Below are positions 14,900-18,394 of a stretch of 18,394 nucleotides of DNA, one piece after another. Within the stretch, counting starts at the first letter, position 1, and every line of letters starts with the position of its first letter. The notes beneath the pieces were generated by a model. That model ran no database searches. It had not been told where the DNA came from and saw only the letters and a program-made list of their open reading frames with translations. The translations under genes and the position numbers were made by a program. Source of the DNA: DHVE2 group archaeon (GTDB taxonomy: Archaea > Thermoplasmatota > Thermoplasmata > Thermoplasmatales > Aciduliprofundaceae); the NCBI GenBank assembly GCA_015522955.1, contig WALG01000140.1, positions 1 through 18,394 of the forward strand. The letters run 5' to 3'.

Positions 14900-15324
14900 A
14901 CGAACACACGGGAGGCGATACCCATGCCTACCTGAAACACTCCAAGTTCTGTGCGCACACTCATAGGACAGCAACCGCGAAGAATCTCCACCATCTTACC
15001 TGGGGTTATTCCCATCTCGCTGAGATTACGCATAAATCCGGGACCCCCATCCACAAGTATCACGCGGACTCTCTCTCCAGGAGGAACAAGGTTGAGAGGC
15101 ACTATTTTCTCTACCTCGATATACTTTGCCTCATCCCTCCGAAGGGAAATAAATACTCCGCGAATTTCATAGGCAATGGGGTCGCCCAGGGGAGATATAC
15201 GAACCATTCTTATTACGGTACCGGGGAGGATCCCCATGGAGAGCAATCTTCTGTGGATTGCACCTTTTCCTTCAACCTTGGTTACAAGAGCGCTCTCCCC
15301 GACCTTCAAATCGCTCAGTTTCAC
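14893..15324 (-). CDS. feoA: FeoA with two tandem SH3-like domains
   Basis: 143 residues, about twice the usual FeoA length. Two FeoA modules are visible: 1-73 (LSDLKVGESALVTKVEGKG, HRRLLSMGILPGTVIRMVR, IAYEIRGVFISLRRDEA) and 76-142 (VPPGERVRVILVDGGPG, MRNLSEMGITPGKMVEILRG, VFQVGMGIASRVF). FeoA is a small cytosolic partner of FeoB. A two-domain form may replace a FeoA pair; this is an inference. The start is GTG at 15322-15324, and a box A centred 26 nt upstream suggests a leaderless transcript that begins at or next to the GTG. It is the first gene of the iron operon, with a DtxR-like operator beyond the promoter. Confidence 0.93.
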   Translation of the reverse strand: MKLSDLKVGESALVTKVEGKGAIHRRLLSMGILPGTVIRMVRISPLGDPIAYEIRGVFISLRRDEAKYIEVEKIVPLNLVPPGERVRVILVDGGPGFMRNLSEMGITPGKMVEILRGCCPMSVRTELGVFQVGMGIASRVFVR

Positions 15325-15345
15325 GGGCGAAAGGATGGAAAAGAA

Positions 15346-15355
15346 ATATTTAAAC
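15346..15355 (-). promoter_or_regulatory. Box A of the feo operon
   Basis: On the minus strand GTTTAAATAT is centred 26 nt upstream of the feoA GTG, giving a leaderless start. Confidence 0.6.
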
Positions 15356-15368
15356 TTATCTAAACATT

Positions 15369-15387
15369 TTTGGGTAGCCTAACAATA
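15369..15387. promoter_or_regulatory. Candidate DtxR/IdeR-type iron operator upstream of feoA
   Basis: TTTGGGTAGCCTAACAATA matches 14 of 19 positions of the classical DtxR consensus (TTAGGTTAGCCTAACCTAA), including nine consecutive bases at its centre. It lies in the 71-bp gap between the feoA start and the end of the aldolase/phosphatase gene, about 14 bp upstream of the feo box A. Iron-dependent control by a DtxR/MDR1-family protein is known for feo genes in other prokaryotes. Its function here is inferred from motif and position. Confidence 0.5.
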
Positions 15388-15395
15388 AAAAGAAG

Positions 15396-16514
15396 TTAGA
15401 GAGACCTGAATCTATCCTGCAGTTTCGTAAGAACCTTGGGCAGTGTGGTGTACTCCATATCCTGCAGAGGTAACCGATGAGGTTCAAATGGACCATGGCG
15501 GCGCATGTAATCGGCAATTATTTCAGCAGTTCTCCTTGTCTCATCAAATGCGGGGTCATCGAACAGGTCCACGGGACCAACGAGTTTTCCATCTGCCAAT
15601 TGAAATCCAAGGGCAGCAACTCGTGGAGGACCATCGAATCTTGTGCAGTGAGCCTGTTTTATACTTACTGGCATAAGAGGGCCGTTATGGGAACCACGCA
15701 TCCATCCTGAAACGAGATGTGGAAATGCAAAGGGCTCCAGCACCTCTCCCAGTGCAGGGCAGCCGCTCTGTGCCCTTACCAGTGCAACAGGGTCATCCTT
15801 ACCCACATACTCGCCTGCAATCTGATAGAGTTTTTCTGTACTTATCACGGCCACAGGCTCGTCACTTTTCAACTTTGGATTGCTCTCCTTTGGATATACC
15901 CTTTTAATCACATATCTTGACTTTGCCCCTATCAATGCCAGGAGGTCATACATCTCTTCCGGAGTATGCAACAGAACTTTCTTGTGCTCCATAATATCCC
16001 ATATCTCGAAAATAAATCCATCGTGCATATTTGGGTCAATGACGAGACCTGCTGTGTTGAAGGGGTCGGCAAACATTCTGTAAATTGGCAGATTGAATGC
16101 ACCCGGCTCGGTCTTATCCATCATAAAAGCTATCACAGGCTCTGATTTTCTAGGTGTGAACTCCATCTCTGCCACACCGGGCCCCATGCCCCGCACATTG
16201 CCACTGAAAGCATCCTTTAAAAGGTCCTGGCCTGCACCATAAAGTTTTAAAGATTTTGCAACCTTGGTTGCCTCCACAAAGGTATCCCAGGCAAGTTTAT
16301 GTATCTCCTTGCTATCCACGCCCTTCTCGTGTGTCATTATCAGTTGCAGGTCGTCCCCCACACCGGTGACATGGTAATCTATGAGAATTCCCTCATTTTT
16401 TGCTTTTTCCAGGCACTCCTTTGCCTTCTCTATAAGATCAGGATGCACAGAGGAATGGCCTGGCCAGCCACCAACATCTGCCTTAATGAGGCTCAGAGTT
16501 ATTTTCTTGCTCAT
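15396..16514 (-). CDS. fbp: Fructose-1,6-bisphosphate aldolase/phosphatase (archaeal bifunctional)
   Basis: 372 residues from ATG 16514. This gluconeogenic enzyme condenses triose phosphates to fructose-1,6-bisphosphate and then dephosphorylates it to fructose-6-phosphate at one remodelling Mg site. Visible signatures: the N-terminal LIKADVGGWPGHSSVHP (D13, H20), GVGDDLQLIMTH (D54, D55), GMGPGVAEMEF, and EYVGKDDP with Y236, the Schiff-base lysine K239 and D240-D241. GSHNGPLMPV and CTRFDGPPRVAALGFQ follow. Length and residues are normal. GGTGAG lies five bases before 16514; ATG 16526 is an alternative four residues longer. It is divergent from the MATE gene. It indicates sugar synthesis from C3 units, as in most archaea. 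Confidence 0.96.
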   Translation of the reverse strand: MSKKITLSLIKADVGGWPGHSSVHPDLIEKAKECLEKAKNEGILIDYHVTGVGDDLQLIMTHEKGVDSKEIHKLAWDTFVEATKVAKSLKLYGAGQDLLKDAFSGNVRGMGPGVAEMEFTPRKSEPVIAFMMDKTEPGAFNLPIYRMFADPFNTAGLVIDPNMHDGFIFEIWDIMEHKKVLLHTPEEMYDLLALIGAKSRYVIKRVYPKESNPKLKSDEPVAVISTEKLYQIAGEYVGKDDPVALVRAQSGCPALGEVLEPFAFPHLVSGWMRGSHNGPLMPVSIKQAHCTRFDGPPRVAALGFQLADGKLVGPVDLFDDPAFDETRRTAEIIADYMRRHGPFEPHRLPLQDMEYTTLPKVLTKLQDRFRSL

Positions 16515-16544
16515 TTTTCTCACCATACCTAAATCTGTATGCGC

Positions 16545-16554
16545 AATATAAAGA
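16545..16554 (-). promoter_or_regulatory. Box A of the aldolase/phosphatase gene
   Basis: CTTTATATTG on the minus strand. Transcription predicted near 16524 gives a leader of about 10 nt carrying the GGTGAG ribosome site of ATG 16514. Confidence 0.5.
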
Positions 16555-16602
16555 TTTGTATTCCTAATCAGGGTGAAAGGTTAAATACTGAGTTATTATT
16601 GC

Positions 16603-17943
16603 ATGTTTGTGCAATTACGAAGAGTGGTGCTTAAACTTGCAATTCCGGCAGTGATATCCAATCTTCTCTACACTTTTCAAAACATAGTGGATGCCATAAT
16701 GCTGGGTCATTACGGAGATCCCAGAGTGAGTCTAAGTGCGGCTGGCATAGGAGGCATGCTTTATTTTCTCATGTTTCCCCTGATAATGGGCCTTACAACA
16801 GGTGGAGTTGCAATGATTGCAAGGAGATGGGGTGAGAGAAAATTTGAGGAAGCAAAGAGAACTTTTGAGAATCTTTATACGCTTCTCATTCTTCTCTCTG
16901 TGCCCATTGCCCTAGTTGCCATTTTTTATGGTTGGACACTTCCGGTTGCTCTTGGTGCTGACCAGACGGTGACTGCACAGGCATATCGTTACATAATGGG
17001 AGTATTTACCTTCTACCCCTTCGCTGTATTCATGGCTGTGTATCATGCATCTATGAGAGCAGCGGGAGATACCCGCACTCCAATGATGATTGACATCTTT
17101 GCCAATTTTTGGAATATTCTCTGGAACTTTATACTTATATTTGGTAATCTGGGATTTCCTCAACTTGGAGTTCTCGGTGCCGGTGTAGCCACAGGTTCCT
17201 CTTATCTTGCAGGCTCATCTCTCTACCTTCTTCTTCAGATACGGAAAAAACTTCTCCTATCACCAGACCTTCTCTCACGGAATAAAATGCATCTGGAAAT
17301 CGTGAAAAAATTGTTCAGGATAGGGATACCTGCGGGAGTGGAGCGAGGTATGTGGAGTCTCACATCTTTTATTTATACAGCACTCATATTTTCAGTGGCT
17401 GGTGCTCTCGGTTATTCATCCTTTCAGGTGGGTCTTAAAGCGGAAAGTCTTGCCTACATGCCAGGATTTGGTTTTTCTATAGCGGCTACTACCCTTGTTG
17501 GACAGTATCTTGGAGAAAAAAATATGGAAAAGGCGAGAAGAGCGGCCATGGAATCAGCAAAAATGTCCGCGGGAATAATGGCTATTGCCGGAGCAATAAT
17601 GGTTCTCTTCCCTCAGTATCTTGCTTATCTTTTCACGGATGACCAGAGCATTGTGCATCTTGCATCCATATATCTTTTCCTCATGGGATTTACAGAACCC
17701 GCTTTGGGTGCCCTATTCACCCTTGCAGGGGGAATGAGGGGTGCGGGGTATACAACCATGCCCATGATTATAAACCTTACAGGTTTGCTTGGTATAAGGC
17801 TTGGTTTAGCAACTCTATTTGCTTATCCCTTGGGAATGGGCCTCATTGGAGTATGGCTGGGAATGTTTTTTGAAACCTATATCCGTGCAGGCTGGATGTA
17901 TTTCGAGTTCCGAAGAGGTAAATGGTCCCGGGTTAAGGTATAA
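16603..17943 (+). CDS. MATE family multidrug/toxin efflux protein
   Basis: 446 residues and about twelve transmembrane segments in two homologous halves. Family features are the N-terminal LAIPAVISNLLYTFQNIVDAIMLGHYG with conserved D30 in helix 1, GLTTGGVAMIARRWGE, MRAAGDTRTPMMIDIFANFWNILWNFILIFG, and, in the second half, GIPAGVERGMWS and ATTLVGQYLGEKNMEKARRA. MATE proteins export drugs or metabolites in exchange for H+ or Na+; the substrate cannot be read from sequence. ATG 16603 is used. A TTAAATA box A at 16581-16587 is only about 18 nt away, so an in-frame GTG at 16609 (about 25 nt) is a possible leaderless start. No partner genes are linked; the inverted tRNA pair follows. Confidence 0.93.
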   Translation: MFVQLRRVVLKLAIPAVISNLLYTFQNIVDAIMLGHYGDPRVSLSAAGIGGMLYFLMFPLIMGLTTGGVAMIARRWGERKFEEAKRTFENLYTLLILLSVPIALVAIFYGWTLPVALGADQTVTAQAYRYIMGVFTFYPFAVFMAVYHASMRAAGDTRTPMMIDIFANFWNILWNFILIFGNLGFPQLGVLGAGVATGSSYLAGSSLYLLLQIRKKLLLSPDLLSRNKMHLEIVKKLFRIGIPAGVERGMWSLTSFIYTALIFSVAGALGYSSFQVGLKAESLAYMPGFGFSIAATTLVGQYLGEKNMEKARRAAMESAKMSAGIMAIAGAIMVLFPQYLAYLFTDDQSIVHLASIYLFLMGFTEPALGALFTLAGGMRGAGYTTMPMIINLTGLLGIRLGLATLFAYPLGMGLIGVWLGMFFETYIRAGWMYFEFRRGKWSRVKV

Positions 17944-17951
17944 ACGGGCAA

Positions 17952-17961
17952 AAGTTTTATA
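17952..17961 (+). promoter_or_regulatory. Box A of the first tRNA-Ala gene
   Basis: AAGTTTTATA lies about 33 nt upstream of the mature tRNA 5' end, which would give a leader of several nucleotides removed by RNase P. Confidence 0.45.
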
Positions 17962-17977
17962 CCAAATCTATTAATCC

Positions 17978-18065
17978 CCTTCATCAACTGGGCCGGTAGA
18001 TCAGCCCGGAAGATCGCCACGCTTGCAACGTGGAGGCCGCGGGTTCAAATCCCGCCCGGTCCACT
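17978..18065. repeat. Left arm of an 88-bp perfect inverted repeat
   Basis: These 88 bases are the exact reverse complement of 18307-18394. The arm comprises 12 bases upstream of the tRNA, the entire tRNA-Ala gene, and two bases after it. Identity stops right after the tRNA 3' end; the other boundary is hidden by the window edge. Confidence 0.95.
17990..18063 (+). tRNA. tRNA-Ala(UGC), copy 1
   Basis: The sequence folds as a complete 74-nt cloverleaf: acceptor stem GGGCCGG/CCGGTCC with the G3:U70 pair that identifies tRNA-Ala, a D arm closed by GATC/GATC, anticodon stem CCACG/CGTGG with loop CTTGCAA, anticodon TGC at 18024-18026, a 5-base variable loop, and T arm GCGGG-TTCAAAT-CCCGC. The discriminator is A, no CCA is encoded, and there is no intron. 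The same gene occurs in the opposite orientation at 18309-18382. A short purine/pyrimidine hairpin follows. Confidence 0.97.
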
Positions 18066-18070
18066 AAGCC

Positions 18071-18089
18071 CTTTTCTTTAAAAGAAAAG
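18071..18089 (+). terminator. Hairpin after tRNA-Ala copy 1
   Basis: CTTTTCTTT-A-AAAGAAAAG, a perfect palindrome with 9-base arms starting eight bases after the tRNA. It may assist 3' end formation or simply be a cruciform-forming sequence; archaeal termination is usually T-tract based, so the call is tentative. Confidence 0.35.
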
Positions 18090-18283
18090 TGCTTTACCCC
18101 AAAAGAAATTTTTATGGTTACGGGGAAGTCATAGACACCCACGGCTAAGCCCTCCTCCAGAGTGCTAGGTCGCAACTCGCTTCGCTCCTTGCTCATTTCT
18201 CCTTTCCAAACTCCTCTCCTTTAGAAACCACCAGTGTTTACAAGCCTCCTGGAGCCAAGAAAAATTCTTTCTGAATGACACCG

Positions 18284-18300
18284 CTTTCTTTCTAAGAAAG
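18284..18300 (-). terminator. Hairpin after tRNA-Ala copy 2
   Basis: On the minus strand CTTTCTT-AGA-AAGAAAG, with 7-base arms, starting nine bases after the tRNA 3' end. It mirrors the hairpin behind the first copy but is not identical, although it lies outside the perfect repeat. Confidence 0.35.
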
Positions 18301-18306
18301 AGGTTC

Positions 18307-18394
18307 AGTGGACCGGGCGGGATTTGAACCCGCGGCCTCCACGTTGCAAGCGTGGCGATCTTCCGGGCTGATCTACCGGCCCAGTTGATGAAGG
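18307..18394. repeat. Right arm of the 88-bp perfect inverted repeat
   Basis: Exact reverse complement of 17978-18065, reaching the last base of the window; it may extend further outside. Confidence 0.95.
18309..18382 (-). tRNA. tRNA-Ala(UGC), copy 2
   Basis: A 74-nt sequence identical to copy 1 on the opposite strand: same acceptor stem with G3:U70, same TGC anticodon and T arm, no encoded CCA, no intron. The two genes point towards each other. Its promoter would lie beyond the window edge. Confidence 0.97.

Larger units (their letters stand above)
18066..18306. other. 241-bp noncoding spacer between the convergent tRNA-Ala genes
   Basis: I see no convincing gene here. The spacer holds a hairpin after each tRNA, a box A-like AATTTTTATG (about 18107-18116), and a segment at 18122-18151 (GAAGTCATAGACACCCACGG then CTAAGCC) that resembles IS200/IS605-type right ends but lacks the expected second stem arm. 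A minus-strand frame of 70 codons running from here into the tRNA is an artefact of the tRNA antisense. Confidence 0.6.

Noticed and set aside
14360..14935. Plus-strand open frame of 191 codons
   Set aside because: Antisense of the feoB G domain; no family resemblance.
14888..14974. Longer N-terminus for FeoB (29 extra residues)
   Set aside because: It overlaps feoA, has no family similarity, and a ribosome site points to ATG 14887.
18170..18195. GC-rich segment with CTCGCTTCGCTCC in the tRNA spacer as a structured RNA
   Set aside because: The arms do not pair well beyond four bases, and no promoter or conserved RNA family could be recognised.
17984..18196. Minus-strand frame of 70 codons ending in a tRNA antisense translation (VDRAGFEPAASTLQAWRSSG)
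   Set aside because: The C-terminal part is the antisense of the tRNA-Ala gene, a well-known false protein in databases, and the rest lies in the noncoding spacer.
1..18394. CRISPR array, rRNA, C/D box RNA pairs or complete mobile element
   Set aside because: No regular spaced repeats, rRNA sequence, paired C and D boxes or transposase/integrase genes were found by eye.

Overview
This 18.4 kb window is a gene-dense stretch of an archaeal chromosome, and I see no prophage, CRISPR array or intact insertion sequence in it. The archaeal assignment rests on archaeal-type DnaG, peptide-release factor aRF1, a LonB-type AAA+ ATPase, a two-ring Cdc48/VAT, the bifunctional archaeal fructose-1,6-bisphosphate aldolase/phosphatase, PRC-barrel and AIM24 proteins, and many TATA/BRE-like box A elements 24-28 nt upstream of start codons with almost no leader. 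The overall flavour (moderate GC, leaderless genes, Feo iron uptake, VAT-like Cdc48) suggests a euryarchaeon near Thermoplasmatota/Aciduliprofundum. That placement is an inference from gene content, not from a search.

Layout. 1-330: 3' end of an RDD membrane protein (+). 332-1344: a minus-strand heat-shock pair, hsp20 followed by a winged-helix regulator. 1345-1616: divergent promoter region. About 1617-4387: dnaG and a LonB-like ATPase that lacks the protease domain, overlapping by 4 nt. 4424-6829: MFS transporter and aRF1 (+). 6826-9297: cdc48 followed by a PRC-barrel gene (-). 9332-10003: AIM24 protein (-). 10083-12058: two MJ0936-like metallophosphoesterases on opposite strands, flanking a secreted, membrane-anchored, sequon-rich protein. 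12079-15324: an iron-uptake operon (-) in the order feoA (tandem domains), feoB, a six-helix membrane protein and a FeoC-like cysteine-bearing winged helix, with a DtxR/IdeR-like operator upstream. 15396-16514: fructose-1,6-bisphosphate aldolase/phosphatase (-). 16603-17943: MATE transporter (+). 17978-18394: two identical tRNA-Ala(UGC) genes in convergent, inverted orientation around a 241-bp noncoding spacer.

Functionally, the window groups protein and RNA quality control (Hsp20, Cdc48, LonB-like ATPase, DnaG as a likely exosome subunit), translation termination, iron uptake, gluconeogenesis and export. The items most worth a second look are the protease-less, zinc-ribbon LonB-like ATPase coupled to dnaG, the extended Feo operon with its candidate operator, and the inverted tRNA-Ala pair with its unusual spacer.
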